Of a DNA stretch of 64,000 nucleotides, positions 7,295-16,938 are shown piece by piece (position 1 is the first letter of the stretch; every line of letters begins with the position of its first letter). Made by a program: the position numbers and the translations under genes. The notes below the pieces were generated by a model. The model saw only the letters and a program-made list of their open reading frames with translations, ran no database searches and had not been told where the DNA came from. The stretch covers positions 9,684-73,683 of the forward strand of contig JAHAZA010000097.1 in assembly GCA_018385415.1 (NCBI GenBank), written 5' to 3'. The stretch is from Treponema sp. (GTDB taxonomy: Bacteria; Spirochaetota; Spirochaetia; Treponematales; Treponemataceae).

Positions 7295-9022
7295 TTAATT
7301 AATTGAATCAATATTTGCTTTTCCAGCTTTTACGAATGGAAGAACATCTTCTTCTGAGCTAACAGAAACAGTAACGAAACGAGGTTTGTTTCCTGCTTTT
7401 GCAAAAGCTTTTTTAGCCCAGTCTTTGTCAGTATCAGCATTGATAGCTTCAATTCCAAATCCCTTTGCGATAGAAAGTAAATCAGGATTTCCTTTGAATA
7501 CAGAAGCACTGTAATTTTTTTCAAAAAGGTATTTCTGCTGCTGGTAAACCATACCGAGAGTTCCGTTTACGAAAACAATTACAGTTACTGGCAGATCAAG
7601 TTCTGCAAGAGTTGCAAGTTCCTGAATGTTCATCATGATAGAACCGTCACCAGAAATACATACTGTTCTTTTCTTTGGATTTGCAAGCGCACTACCAACA
7701 GCAGCAGGAAGACCGAATCCCATTGTTCCAAGGCTTCCTGAAGTAAGGAAAGTATGAGGAGCTAAAACTGGGTAATACTGGGCAGCGAACATCTGGTGCT
7801 GACCAACATCTGTTGTAACAAGAAGATCTTCAGGTTTTAATCCTGCTTTCTTTGCTTCTTCAGGAATGTTTGCAATAAAAGCACGAGGGTTTGTAACTTT
7901 AGATTTTTTGTCCTGACCGCATTCAACAGAGAAAGATTTTTTTCTTAAGTCAGTTACTTCTTTAAACCATGCACTTCTTGTTTTTGCTTCGCCTTTAGAA
8001 ACTTTTGTTGATTCTCGAATAAGCTCTGCAAGAACTGGAAGGCTTGATTCAACATCTGCTACTAAAGAAAGGTTTGCTGTAAAAATCTTGTTTATTTCTG
8101 CAGCATCAATATCAATGTGTAAAATTTTTGCATCTGGTGCAAACTTTGATGCAAGACCGATTGCGCGGTCATCAAAACGAACACCACAAGCTAAAACTAA
8201 ATCACTGTCATGCATTGCCTGGTTTGCAGCAATGGAACCGTGCATACCAACCATTCCAAGGTAATGTTTTCCGTTTGAAGGAACTGCACCGATTCCCATT
8301 AATGATGAGATAACAGGCATTTCATAAACTGAAAGGAGTTCCGAAATTCCTTTTGCTGAAGCTGGATTATTACATCCACCGCCAACAAACATTACAGGTT
8401 TCTTAGCTTTAAGAAGGGCAGTAGACATGTCTTTTAATGTTGCAGCCATTTCTTTTTTACTTGCGTGGAATTTTGTATCAAGCTTTTTGTTTGTAATTTT
8501 TGGCCATGAATCAAATTCCACTTCTTCAAGCTGAACGTTGCGAGGAACATCGATTAATACAGGACCTGGGCGACCGCTGGTTGCAATCTTAAATGCCATT
8601 GGAATTGCTTCAAGAAGCTCAATTGCTGACTTTACCATTATACTGTGTTTTGTAATTGGGAAAGATAGTCCGAATGTGTCTGCTTCCTGGAAAGCATCAG
8701 TTCCCAGCATTGTTGTGTTTACCTGACCTGTGATTGCAATAATAGGAATTGAGTCACATTTTGCATCAGCGATTGAAGTTAAAAGGTTCATTGCTCCAGG
8801 TCCGCTTGTTGCAAAACATACAGCTGATTTTCCTGTTGTACGAGCGATTCCCTGTGCGACAAAACCTGCAGCCTGTTCCTGGCGGACGAGAACATGCTGA
8901 ATTCCACTTCTTGTAAGCTCATCGTAAAGAGGTAAAATTGAACCTCCCGGGATTCCGGCAACTAAGTTAATGCCGTGCATTTTAAGTAATTCAGTAATAA
9001 TCTGTGATCCAGTTTTTTTCAT
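7295..9022 (-). CDS. ilvB: Acetolactate synthase large (catalytic) subunit
   Basis: Condenses two pyruvates, or pyruvate with 2-oxobutyrate, in the first common step of branched-chain amino acid synthesis, using ThDP, Mg and FAD. The 575 residues have the family length. Visible: GIPGGSILPLYDEL and the catalytic Glu in LVRQEQAAGF near residue 47; the central FAD-type domain (PVMFVGGGCNNPASAKG); and the ThDP/Mg motif GDGSIMMN. The ATG at 9022 has GGAG 10 nt upstream. The regulatory subunit ilvN is 49 kb away in this window rather than adjacent, which is unusual. Confidence 0.95.
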   Translation of the reverse strand: MKKTGSQIITELLKMHGINLVAGIPGGSILPLYDELTRSGIQHVLVRQEQAAGFVAQGIARTTGKSAVCFATSGPGAMNLLTSIADAKCDSIPIIAITGQVNTTMLGTDAFQEADTFGLSFPITKHSIMVKSAIELLEAIPMAFKIATSGRPGPVLIDVPRNVQLEEVEFDSWPKITNKKLDTKFHASKKEMAATLKDMSTALLKAKKPVMFVGGGCNNPASAKGISELLSVYEMPVISSLMGIGAVPSNGKHYLGMVGMHGSIAANQAMHDSDLVLACGVRFDDRAIGLASKFAPDAKILHIDIDAAEINKIFTANLSLVADVESSLPVLAELIRESTKVSKGEAKTRSAWFKEVTDLRKKSFSVECGQDKKSKVTNPRAFIANIPEEAKKAGLKPEDLLVTTDVGQHQMFAAQYYPVLAPHTFLTSGSLGTMGFGLPAAVGSALANPKKRTVCISGDGSIMMNIQELATLAELDLPVTVIVFVNGTLGMVYQQQKYLFEKNYSASVFKGNPDLLSIAKGFGIEAINADTDKDWAKKAFAKAGNKPRFVTVSVSSEEDVLPFVKAGKANIDSIN

Positions 9023-9061
9023 TGGTTATAACTCCGCCATTTTAGATAATATAATAGATAA

Positions 9062-9089
9062 ATTTTACATTTTATATGAATTATGTCAA
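9062..9089 (-). promoter_or_regulatory. Probable sigma-70 promoter of ilvB
   Basis: On the minus strand TTGACA (9089-9084) is followed after 16 bp by TAAAAT (9067-9062). The leader is ~33 nt and contains a Shine-Dalgarno sequence, unlike the leaderless class seen elsewhere in the window. Confidence 0.5.
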
Positions 9090-9150
9090 TAAAGAGGAGG
9101 AGAAGTATTGCCATCAAAGAGGGGTTTTGTTAATTTGATTTAAAATGAAA

Positions 9151-9186
9151 AAGGTTCAAAGCGTGTTTGCTTTGAACCTTTTTTTT
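9151..9186. terminator. Strong intrinsic terminator downstream of adk
   Basis: A perfect 12-bp stem (AAGGTTCAAAGC with GCTTTGAACCTT), a 6-nt loop, and T-rich sequence on both strands. It lies between adk and the ilvB promoter, both on the minus strand, so its biological job is to end the adk message. The longer T-run is on the plus strand, so it can also work in that direction. Confidence 0.8.
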
Positions 9187-9211
9187 GTCTTTTTATAACT
9201 CAGGGAAAAGT

Positions 9212-9838
9212 CTATTTAAAAATCTCTTTAAACTTTCCAAGAAGAACGTCTGTTTCGATAGAAGCATCCAGGTCAGTAATTTTTCCTTTTTCTTTGTAGA
9301 AGTTGATTAAAGGTTCTGTCTGTTCTTTGTAAACGTCCATTCTGTGAAGGATTGCTTCCTGTTTGTCGTCGTCGCGCTGGTAAAGTTCACCGCCACATTT
9401 GTCACAAACGCCTTCAACTTTTGGGGCTTTTGTAAGTACGTTGAAGTTTTCACCACAAGCTTTACATACACGGCGTGTAGAAAGACGGCGGATTACAACT
9501 TCGTTGTCGATTGTAAAGTTTACACATGCAAGATCAAGACCAAGTGTTTCAAGCATTTCTGCCTGTGGAATTGTGCGTGGAAATCCATCAAGGATAAATC
9601 CGTTTTTGCAGTCATCCTGTGCCAGTCTGTCTTTTACAAGTTCAAATGTAAGTTCATCGCTTACAAGGCTTCCTGAATCGATGATAGCCTTAACTTTTAC
9701 TCCAAGTGGAGTCTGTGCTTTAATGTTTGCACGGAAAATATCTCCTGTTGAGATATGAGGAATTTTGTAATCTTCTTTTACTTTTACAGCAAGTGAACCT
9801 TTTCCAGCTCCTGGAGGTCCCAAAAAAATAAAATTCAT
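9212..9838 (-). CDS. adk: Adenylate kinase with a zinc-type lid
   Basis: Cytosolic 208-residue nucleotide kinase (AMP + ATP to 2 ADP). P-loop GPPGAGKGS near residue 7; NMP-bind Arg region (DIFRANIKAQTPLG); FILDGFPRT; and a long-form lid with four cysteines (CKAC...CDKC), the structural zinc site of Gram-positive-type Adk. The start is the ATG at 9838 (MNFIFLGPPG), which has AAGGAG upstream; the frame extends 9 codons further but without support. It follows the RarA fusion by 47 bp and is closed by the terminator at 9151-9186. Confidence 0.96.
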   Translation of the reverse strand: MNFIFLGPPGAGKGSLAVKVKEDYKIPHISTGDIFRANIKAQTPLGVKVKAIIDSGSLVSDELTFELVKDRLAQDDCKNGFILDGFPRTIPQAEMLETLGLDLACVNFTIDNEVVIRRLSTRRVCKACGENFNVLTKAPKVEGVCDKCGGELYQRDDDKQEAILHRMDVYKEQTEPLINFYKEKGKITDLDASIETDVLLGKFKEIFK

Positions 9839-9885
9839 ATTTGTCTCCTTAAAAATTAATTTCAAATAAGTGTATTAGAACTATT

Positions 9886-12363
9886 TTACATTGAAACTGT
9901 CAAAAAAGCAATTTCTGTTTCCCAGTTGAAAATTGTTGTCTCAGAAGCATTTTCAAGAAGGGATGAAAGTTTTGCCACGCTTGCATCGCCGATTGCTTTT
10001 GCGATTGCATCAGCATAAGCAGATGATTCAAGATTGAACCAGTTTGCAATCTCCCGTTTTGTGAGCCTGCGTTTTTCAATCATTGTCTCAACCTGGAATG
10101 CAACATTAAATCCTGCATCTTTGAAAACTTGTACAATTGTGTCACAGTCCCAATTAAAAAGCGGATTTGTTCTGTCTCCAAAAAATTCCTTTTCTGCCTG
10201 CTCCATTTTTGAAAGCATTGAATTATATGGTTCAAACAGCTTGTTTCCTAAAACCTGTGAGGCAATAAGCTGACTGATTCTTTGACCATGACAAGGAATT
10301 TTCTGAGCGATTACGATGTTAAAGCCGTCAGCAAGAGGTCTGATATCTTTAGGTTTTGTTGCAGCAGTTTTTAAAAGCTCTGCAAATTCCTTTATGCCTT
10401 TTAAATTTGCAAAAGGGTTTCTGAAAAAGACATGGTCGAAAATAATTCCCTTATATGCAAATAACTCAAGCATATCTACAAGACTTTCATCTTCTTTTGG
10501 ATATTCAAGAATTGGTTTATCAAGATTACCTAAAGTGCGGCTGTATTGTTCGAGAATCTGTTTACCGTTTTCATTTCGACAGACACCACATGTAGCTCCT
10601 TCTGGAGTTTTACGGGCAATTTCCCAAAGCAAAAGTCCATCGTCTGCGTTCCATATGAGGCTTCGGTCATGACGGGAAAGAACTGCAATCTGAGTCATGA
10701 TATCGCGAATCTGTAAAAGAATTTCTGCTCTGTTTGAATCAATGCGTGCCTGCCATGATTTATCAGCTTTATCGAGAGCTGTTTCTTTATACTTGTTTAC
10801 AGGAGTAAATGTGAGATTTTCTGGATTTTTTGATGAACCTGATTTAAAGTGCTCGTTGATCCACCACTGTGAAATCGGATTTTCTCCAAACTCAGATTTT
10901 GCACAGCTCTTTGCTGTTGCTGAATGTTCTGCTTCTCCAGGAATTTTTTCAAAGTTATTTTTTGATCCTGTAACTGCAGTTTCTTCAGAGTCCTGCAGAA
11001 AATCATGTTTTTCTAAGATTGCTGCAATTTGCAGCTCTCGGCGTGAAAGTACATCATTTCGAATTTCATTTTCATAACCTTGAGTGCTTGGTGTGTAGAA
11101 CACCCGGCCCATAAGGGCATCAGGAAGGTATTGCTGGGCAACCCAGTGATCACGGTATGCGTGAGGGTAGAGATAGCCTGAACCGTGACCAAAGCCTTCT
11201 GCATCCCGACTTGAATCCTTCAAATGGTTTGGAACTTCTGCATCTTCTGATTCTACCGATGAAAGGGCATCAAAGAATGCCATTGAAGAATTTGACTTGG
11301 GACAGGTTGCAAGATACAAAGCTGCGTGTGCAAGATGATAACGGCCTTCAGGTAATCCGACTCTGTCAAAGGCTTCTTCACAGGCAGTCACAATTGCAAT
11401 TGCCATGGGGTCTGCAAGGCCCGTATCTTCACATGCAGAAATCAGCATACGCCTGAAAATAAAGTGAGGGTCTTCACCGGCTCTTACCATTCTTGCAAGC
11501 CAGTACATTGCACCGTCAGGATCTCTTCCCCGAAGGCTTTTTATAAATGCACTTATAATGTCGTAATGATAATCTCCATCTCTATCGTATAATACAACTT
11601 TTTTCTGAATTGATTCTTCAGCTGCTTCTTTTGAAATGAAGATTGTAGAACCATATGCTGGTTCCGGTGGATTTCCGTGAGGATTCCACTTTTCTGGAGT
11701 TGTTTCAACTGCAAGCTCAAGAGCATTTAAAAGGGAACGGGCGTCTCCGTTTGCTGTATCGATTAAGTGCTCCAGTGCACCTTCTTCAAATTCAACATTC
11801 CAGTGGCCGTAACCCCGATCATTATTTTTTAATGCCTGGTCGGCTGCTTTTTTAAGGTCATCTTTAGTCAAAGGCTTTAGCTGGAATACACGGCTTCGGC
11901 TTACAAGGGCTTTGTTAACTTCAAAGAATGGGTTTTCAGTTGTGGCTCCGATTAAGATGATTGTTCCATTTTCAACCCAAGGCAAAAGTGCGTCCTGCTG
12001 GGCTTTATTCCAGCGGTGAACTTCGTCAACAAAAAGAATTGTTCTTCGTGAGTAGAGGTTGTAATAATCTTCTGCCTGTTTAATGGAATTTCGTATGTCT
12101 GCAACGCCTGTTAATACTGCATTTAAAGTTATGAAATTACTTTTTGTGTGATTTGCTATTACACGAGCGAGTGTTGTTTTACCGCTACCTGGAGGACCGT
12201 AGAAAATTACAGATGTTAACTGATCTGCTGCAATAGCACGGCGAAGAAGACGGCCACGACCAACAATGTGATCTTGACCGATATATTCATCAAGGGTCTG
12301 TGGACGCATGCGCGATGCAAGAGGTTCTTTTAATAAATTAGTTTGAGCGAAAAGTTCATCCAT
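9886..12363 (-). CDS. rarA: RarA/MgsA-type AAA+ ATPase fused to a methyltransferase-like C-terminal domain
   Basis: The first ~430 residues are a complete RarA (Mgs1/WRNIP1) clamp-loader-like ATPase that acts at stalled replication forks: RMRPQTLDEYIGQ, Walker A GPPGSGKTT near residue 57, Walker B ILFVDEVHRW, sensor I GATTENP, and the C-terminal tetramerisation part (RDHWVAQQYLPDAL). A low-complexity linker follows. A ~330-residue C-terminal region then reads like a divergent class I methyltransferase (RSLIWNADDGLLLWEIAR, HVFFRNPFANL, GFNIVIAQKIP) without a clear GxGxG. RarA alone is ~420-450 residues. The start is the ATG at 12363, overlapping the upstream stop as TAATG; an ATG 15 bp earlier is possible. 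Confidence 0.88.
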   Translation of the reverse strand: MDELFAQTNLLKEPLASRMRPQTLDEYIGQDHIVGRGRLLRRAIAADQLTSVIFYGPPGSGKTTLARVIANHTKSNFITLNAVLTGVADIRNSIKQAEDYYNLYSRRTILFVDEVHRWNKAQQDALLPWVENGTIILIGATTENPFFEVNKALVSRSRVFQLKPLTKDDLKKAADQALKNNDRGYGHWNVEFEEGALEHLIDTANGDARSLLNALELAVETTPEKWNPHGNPPEPAYGSTIFISKEAAEESIQKKVVLYDRDGDYHYDIISAFIKSLRGRDPDGAMYWLARMVRAGEDPHFIFRRMLISACEDTGLADPMAIAIVTACEEAFDRVGLPEGRYHLAHAALYLATCPKSNSSMAFFDALSSVESEDAEVPNHLKDSSRDAEGFGHGSGYLYPHAYRDHWVAQQYLPDALMGRVFYTPSTQGYENEIRNDVLSRRELQIAAILEKHDFLQDSEETAVTGSKNNFEKIPGEAEHSATAKSCAKSEFGENPISQWWINEHFKSGSSKNPENLTFTPVNKYKETALDKADKSWQARIDSNRAEILLQIRDIMTQIAVLSRHDRSLIWNADDGLLLWEIARKTPEGATCGVCRNENGKQILEQYSRTLGNLDKPILEYPKEDESLVDMLELFAYKGIIFDHVFFRNPFANLKGIKEFAELLKTAATKPKDIRPLADGFNIVIAQKIPCHGQRISQLIASQVLGNKLFEPYNSMLSKMEQAEKEFFGDRTNPLFNWDCDTIVQVFKDAGFNVAFQVETMIEKRRLTKREIANWFNLESSAYADAIAKAIGDASVAKLSSLLENASETTIFNWETEIAFLTVSM

Positions 12364-13394
12364 TACTCGATGTTCCACTTACCGCGACTTGGGTAGTAAG
12401 ACCATAAACCTTCATGAGTAAAGAGCGCAGAATTTGATCCTGTTCCTTTTACTGTAATACCTGCATAAATAATGCTATCTTTGTGATTTTGATTAGGATC
12501 GCATACGATACAGGCTCTTCCTTCATACAGGGTACTTAATGTTGCCTGAAGGTTTGAGAACTCTTTTTCTTTTCCAGTGTTTATATCCACAAGAGCAGCT
12601 CCTGCAGCACTTGTAACAAATACAGAGTCTTTGAGAACTGCAATACCATGAATTGTGCTTCTGATGTTTGTTGTAAGATCACCTGTTTTTGTACCTTCCA
12701 TTTTTACAGTGCTACCATTTGAATAATAAACAACTGTATCATCGTTATTAGAACAGGCTGCATCTCCTGTATAAAATTTTGGAGTACCATTTAATGAAGC
12801 ACATGATTTTTTTCCTGCAGCTCTAGAATCTTCAGAAGCTGTTCCGTTACTGAGCGCACAACCTTTAGCTGTTCCGTCACTGAGCACATAACTAATGAAT
12901 GCTTTTCTATTTGATTTAGTAACTGAGTTTGTTCCCATTAGGGCACATGTCTTACCAGCAGATAATGTTACGTCTGTAAGTTCTTTCCAGACAGTAGGTG
13001 AAGCTGTTGTATCACAGGCAAAAAGCTTTATACCAGTAACTTTCATTTCGCCATCTGAATCATTCTTTCCGTAGTAAACACAGACTGCATAAAGCCAATC
13101 ATCACTGTCAGATGCAATAGTGAGGACATGACCTTCTGGCTTTGAAAATTCAATCCAGCCGCCATGGCCTTCATGATTTTTATTTTTATGATAGATTCGT
13201 CCGTTTGCAAAATAAATCTGGTCTTCTCCGATACGTGCAAAGCTGTAAACTTCCCCAAGCTTTGTTGGATTTTCAAGCTTTACTTCCTGTTTGATGTTCT
13301 TAAAAATCGGATCCATACAGCCTGTAAAAACAGTCCAGACAATAGCTGTAAACAACGCAGCTGTAAATATTTTGGTAATTGTATTTTTCTTCAT
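12363..13394 (-). CDS. Predicted lipoprotein of unknown function
   Basis: 343 residues. A lipoprotein signal peptide (MKKNTITKIFTAALFTAIVW) ends in the lipobox VFTGC, so the mature protein is probably anchored to a membrane facing the periplasm or cell surface. The rest is rich in short beta-strand blocks with Asn, Gly, Ser and Thr (YFANGRIYHK, VVYYSNGSTVK, HEGLWSYYPSRGKW), compatible with a beta-propeller-like repeat, but I recognise no family. GAGGAA lies 5 nt before the ATG. It sits between an outer membrane protein and the RarA fusion (TAATG overlap), so it is co-transcribed with both, probably without a functional link. Confidence 0.75.
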   Translation of the reverse strand: MKKNTITKIFTAALFTAIVWTVFTGCMDPIFKNIKQEVKLENPTKLGEVYSFARIGEDQIYFANGRIYHKNKNHEGHGGWIEFSKPEGHVLTIASDSDDWLYAVCVYYGKNDSDGEMKVTGIKLFACDTTASPTVWKELTDVTLSAGKTCALMGTNSVTKSNRKAFISYVLSDGTAKGCALSNGTASEDSRAAGKKSCASLNGTPKFYTGDAACSNNDDTVVYYSNGSTVKMEGTKTGDLTTNIRSTIHGIAVLKDSVFVTSAAGAALVDINTGKEKEFSNLQATLSTLYEGRACIVCDPNQNHKDSIIYAGITVKGTGSNSALFTHEGLWSYYPSRGKWNIE

Positions 13395-13445
13395 AAAAAT
13401 TCCTCAATTAAAAAGTGGTATAAATCAACTTTACCTGTTCTGTTA

Positions 13446-14078
13446 CTAGAAGTGATATCGGGCACCTAAAGTTGCAGTCAATGCTGTGTAATGCTCCGAA
13501 GAACCGTCTTTATCCCATTGTGGCATCCATATAAAATTACATTCACCACCAAATGACCAGCTTTCGTTCATGCGGTAATAAACCCCGGCCTGAGCCTTCA
13601 TGAAAAGACCTGGAAAGTAGTTGTACTGCAGGTAATTTTCAATTGCCATACCCACATTGACTGTCATAGGAAATTCAAATCGCCATACATAAGGCTGGAA
13701 TGTAATTCCTACTGTGAATGGAATATATGTAAAAATATTGCTTCCGATTGTAGGATTGTAACCAAACATCATGTCTGCACCTACTGCAATCATATCAGTA
13801 AGGAATCTGTGGTAGCCAAGGCTTAATGCTCCGCCCGGGAAAAGTTCCTCACCAAAGCCAATAGGAAATGCTCCCATTAACTGAATTGAAATGAACTGAT
13901 CGCCGGCACCGTTTGGAGTGAGTCTTTCTTCTTCGTCTTCGTAGTAATCTCCGTCACCTTCGTATTCATCATCTGCTTCAGTTTCCTGATTATCCTGAGA
14001 TTGTGCAAAAATACTCTGTGGAACTGTAATAAATGCTACAAAAGCAGCAAGTAATAGAACTTTTGAAAGATGTTTCAT
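13446..14078 (-). CDS. Small outer membrane beta-barrel protein
   Basis: 210 residues with a Sec signal peptide cut after SIFAQ, then a very acidic stretch (residues ~28-50, with EADDEYEGDGDYY), then alternating amphipathic strands and a C-terminal phenylalanine (GARYHF). The terminal aromatic residue and strand pattern are typical of BAM-assembled outer membrane proteins. About eight strands would fit the length. No substrate or partner can be inferred. GAGGAATTC precedes the ATG. It is the first gene of the minus-strand run leading to the lipoprotein, RarA fusion and adk. Confidence 0.8.
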   Translation of the reverse strand: MKHLSKVLLLAAFVAFITVPQSIFAQSQDNQETEADDEYEGDGDYYEDEEERLTPNGAGDQFISIQLMGAFPIGFGEELFPGGALSLGYHRFLTDMIAVGADMMFGYNPTIGSNIFTYIPFTVGITFQPYVWRFEFPMTVNVGMAIENYLQYNYFPGLFMKAQAGVYYRMNESWSFGGECNFIWMPQWDKDGSSEHYTALTATLGARYHF

Positions 14079-14242
14079 GAATTCCTCACTGATAGAATTT
14101 AAATGGATTATTTGATATAATTTTCTATACGATAATTGAAGAAATAATACATTTTTTATTATGTTTTTTCAATTAAAATTTAAATGCATGACCTGTTATT
14201 TGGTTACAGCAGTATTAAAAAGGAATTTTCGAGGAATTTACA

Positions 14243-15124
14243 ATGAGCGCTACAATTATCGATGGAAAAGCAATCGCACAGGAAGTTAGATCAGAAGTTG
14301 CACAGAAGGTAACAGAACTTAAGGCAAAAGGAATCAATCCATGCCTTGCAGTTATTCTTGTAGGCGAAAACCCAGCCAGTGTTTCATATGTTACAGGAAA
14401 ACAGAAGGCTCTTGCTGAAGCAGGAATGACAGACAGAAGCGTTCACCTTCCTGAAAATACAACAGAAGAAGATTTGCTTAAGCTCATTGATGAACTTAAT
14501 AAGGATAAATCTGTAAATGGCATTCTTGTTCAGCTTCCTCTTCCAAAGCATATCAACGAAGACCGTGTAATTATGGCTATCAATCCTGAAAAAGATGTAG
14601 ACGGCTTTCATCCTGTGAATGTAGGTAATTTAATGATTGGTCGAAAAGCATTCCTTCCATGTACACCACACGGAGTTGTTGTTCTTCTTGAAAAGATGAA
14701 GATTGAAACAAGCGGCAAACACTGCGTAATCGTAGGCCGTTCAAATATTGTAGGAAAACCTCTTGCAATCCTTATGTCATCTAGAAAAGTAAACTCTACT
14801 GTAACAATCTGCCATACAGGAACTAAAAATATGGCAGAAATTACAAAACAGGCTGATATTCTTGTTGCCGCTGCAGGGCATCCTTCAACTATAACAAAAG
14901 ATATGGTAAAACCAGGAGCTGTTGTAATCGATGTTGGCGTTAACCGCATTCCTGACAGCACAAAAAAGAGTGGTTTCAGACTTGTAGGTGACTGTGATTA
15001 TGATGAGGTAGCAGAAATTGCTTCTTACATTACACCTGTTCCAGGCGGAGTAGGACCTATGACTATTGCAATGCTTATGTTTAATACTCTTGAAGCAGCA
15101 ATGAATCAGAACGGCTTGAACTAA
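14243..15124 (+). CDS. folD: Bifunctional methylenetetrahydrofolate dehydrogenase/cyclohydrolase
   Basis: Interconverts 5,10-methylene-THF and 10-formyl-THF for purine, fMet and one-carbon supply. 293 residues, normal length. Visible: the substrate-binding loop with Tyr and the catalytic Lys (SYVTGKQKA, near residue 50-58), [12 protein letters not shown], the DVDGFHPVN signature, PCTPHGV, and the NAD(P) Rossmann motif [22 protein letters not shown] near the end. GAGGAA lies 7 nt before the ATG. It is the first gene of a plus-strand run with miaB 18 bp downstream. Confidence 0.97.
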   Translation: MSATIIDGKAIAQEVRSEVAQKVTELKAKGINPCLAVILVGENPASVSYVTGKQKALAEAGMTDRSVHLPENTTEEDLLKLIDELNKDKSVNGILVQLPLPKHINEDRVIMAINPEKDVDGFHPVNVGNLMIGRKAFLPCTPHGVVVLLEKMKIETSGKHCVIVGRSNIVGKPLAILMSSRKVNSTVTICHTGTKNMAEITKQADILVAAAGHPSTITKDMVKPGAVVIDVGVNRIPDSTKKSGFRLVGDCDYDEVAEIASYITPVPGGVGPMTIAMLMFNTLEAAMNQNGLN

Positions 15125-15142
15125 TTTAGGATTATTTCAACA

Positions 15143-16525
15143 ATGACATATTTCTTTGAAACTTATGGCTGTCAGATGAATATTGCAGAATCTGCTGCCG
15201 TTGAACAGCTTTTAATTTCTCGTGGATGGACAAAGGCAGAAGATGCTCAGGTCTGTGACCTTGCAATCATCAATACATGTTCAGTTCGCCAGACTGCAGA
15301 AAATCGTGTGTTCGGGCGCCTTGGCTGGTTTACAGGCCTTAAGGCATTGCGTGCATGTAAGCCAGGAGCAAAATCAAAGACTCTGGAAATTGCTGCAGAA
15401 TATGTAAAAGACGGCCCAAAACCAATTACAGTTGTAGTAATGGGCTGTATGGCTGAAAGATTCCTTAAATCAATGCAGAAAGATTATCCTGTAGTAGATT
15501 ATGTTGTAGGAACTTACGCAAAAAAACAGTTCGGCGAAATTATCGAAGCAGTTGAGGGAAAGAGAAGCTCCCGTGATGTAAATCTTTCTGATGATCCGGA
15601 ACAGTACGAGTTTTCGTCTGTCTCTCTTGAGCCGGGAGCTTTTAGTGCATTTGTTCCTATCATGCACGGCTGTAATAACTTCTGTACTTACTGTATCGTA
15701 CCTTATGTACGTGGTCGCGAAAAAAGCCGCAGTGTTGAGGATATCTTAAAAGAAATTGACTTTCTCTCAAAAGCTGGTGTTAAAGAAATTACAGTGCTGG
15801 GACAGAATGTAAACTCATATTCTTATGACGGTGTAGATTTTCCTAAACTGCTTGAAATCATCTGTGATCACATTGATGAAACTAAAAGCAGTATCGGCTG
15901 GGTTCGCTTTATGTCCAGCCATCCTAAAGATCTTTCTGACCGTCTGATTCAGGTTATTACAGAACGCAAACAGCTTTGTCATCATATTCATCTTGCAATG
16001 CAGCATGGTTCAACAAAGGTTCTCAAAGAAATGAACCGCCGCTACACACGAGAAGAATATCTTGCACTTGTTGATAAAATCAAAAAGGCAATACCTGATG
16101 TATCTCTTACAACCGACATTATGATAGGCTTCCCTGGTGAAACAGAAGAAGAGTTCGGTGAAGTTCTTTCCATCATGAAAGAAATTATGTACGAAAATGC
16201 ATTCATGTATTATTATAATCCTAGAGAAGGAACTCCGGCTGCAACCCGCACTGATCAGATTGATGTGAAAGAGAAAAAGAAAAGACTTCAGCAGGTTATA
16301 GACCTTCAGCTTGAAATTACAAAAGTTCAGATGGAAAAACGGATAGGACAGGTTTTGACAGTTCTTGCAGAAAGTGTAAGCCGTGATAATAAAGATGAGC
16401 TTTTAGGTAAAACTGCACAGGATGAAAGAATTGCCTTTATTGCGCCAGAAAACCTTATCGGAAAATTTGTTCAGGTAAAGATTGACAGTCTGTCTGGTAA
16501 TACTTTCCGTGGTACATTAGTTTAA
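15143..16525 (+). CDS. miaB: tRNA-2-methylthio-N6-dimethylallyladenosine synthase
   Basis: Radical SAM enzyme that adds a methylthio group to i6A37 of tRNAs reading UNN codons. UPF0004 domain cysteines in YGCQMN, NTCSV and GCMAE carry the auxiliary 4Fe-4S cluster. The radical SAM CxxxCxxC is in HGCNNFCTYCIVPYVRG. The C-terminal TRAM domain closes the protein. 460 residues, normal, with a slightly long insertion after GRLGWFTGL. AGGA precedes the ATG. The related rimO is elsewhere in the window; the NTCSVRQTAENR region and RGREKSRS assign this one to MiaB. Confidence 0.96.
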   Translation: MTYFFETYGCQMNIAESAAVEQLLISRGWTKAEDAQVCDLAIINTCSVRQTAENRVFGRLGWFTGLKALRACKPGAKSKTLEIAAEYVKDGPKPITVVVMGCMAERFLKSMQKDYPVVDYVVGTYAKKQFGEIIEAVEGKRSSRDVNLSDDPEQYEFSSVSLEPGAFSAFVPIMHGCNNFCTYCIVPYVRGREKSRSVEDILKEIDFLSKAGVKEITVLGQNVNSYSYDGVDFPKLLEIICDHIDETKSSIGWVRFMSSHPKDLSDRLIQVITERKQLCHHIHLAMQHGSTKVLKEMNRRYTREEYLALVDKIKKAIPDVSLTTDIMIGFPGETEEEFGEVLSIMKEIMYENAFMYYYNPREGTPAATRTDQIDVKEKKKRLQQVIDLQLEITKVQMEKRIGQVLTVLAESVSRDNKDELLGKTAQDERIAFIAPENLIGKFVQVKIDSLSGNTFRGTLV

Positions 16526-16553
16526 AATTACATTTAAGGGAGATGTTTAGTTT

Positions 16554-16919
16554 ATGATGATAGTGAAACTTGTTGCTTTTATTTTTGCTATTGTTGCCTT
16601 TGCTTTCTTTGCAGGTTTTAATCTTGATAATAAGACAGATATATGGTTTTTCTTTAAGACTTTCCATGATGTTCCTGTGTTCATGAACTCATTGATTTCA
16701 TTTGTATTCGGAGCATTCTGTTCACTTCTGTTTATGCTTCTTGTACGTTTTAAGAAAAATGATTCATCTTCTGCAAATAAGAAAAATTTAAAAACTATCG
16801 AAAAAAAATCAGAATCTGCCGAAACTAAAACCAGCAGTAAATCTAAAAAGCTGGGAAAAGATGGCCGTGAAGGAATTATTGCTAAAATCAGAGATTTAAA
16901 CAGCAAAGAAGATTCATAG
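16554..16919 (+). CDS. Small two-helix membrane protein, LapA-like
   Basis: 121 residues with two predicted membrane helices (residues ~3-20 and ~45-65) joined by a short loop (NLDNKTDIWFFFKTFHDVPV), then a Lys/Ser/Glu-rich cytoplasmic tail. The layout resembles LapA/DUF1049 proteins, which help regulate envelope lipid or LPS assembly in Proteobacteria; the match is by pattern only. AAGGGAG lies 12 nt before the first of two adjacent ATGs; the second, at 16557, is equally possible. It sits between miaB and a SPOR-domain protein. Confidence 0.7.
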   Translation: MMIVKLVAFIFAIVAFAFFAGFNLDNKTDIWFFFKTFHDVPVFMNSLISFVFGAFCSLLFMLLVRFKKNDSSSANKKNLKTIEKKSESAETKTSSKSKKLGKDGREGIIAKIRDLNSKEDS

Positions 16920-16938
16920 TTTGAATCTTAGGATAAAC

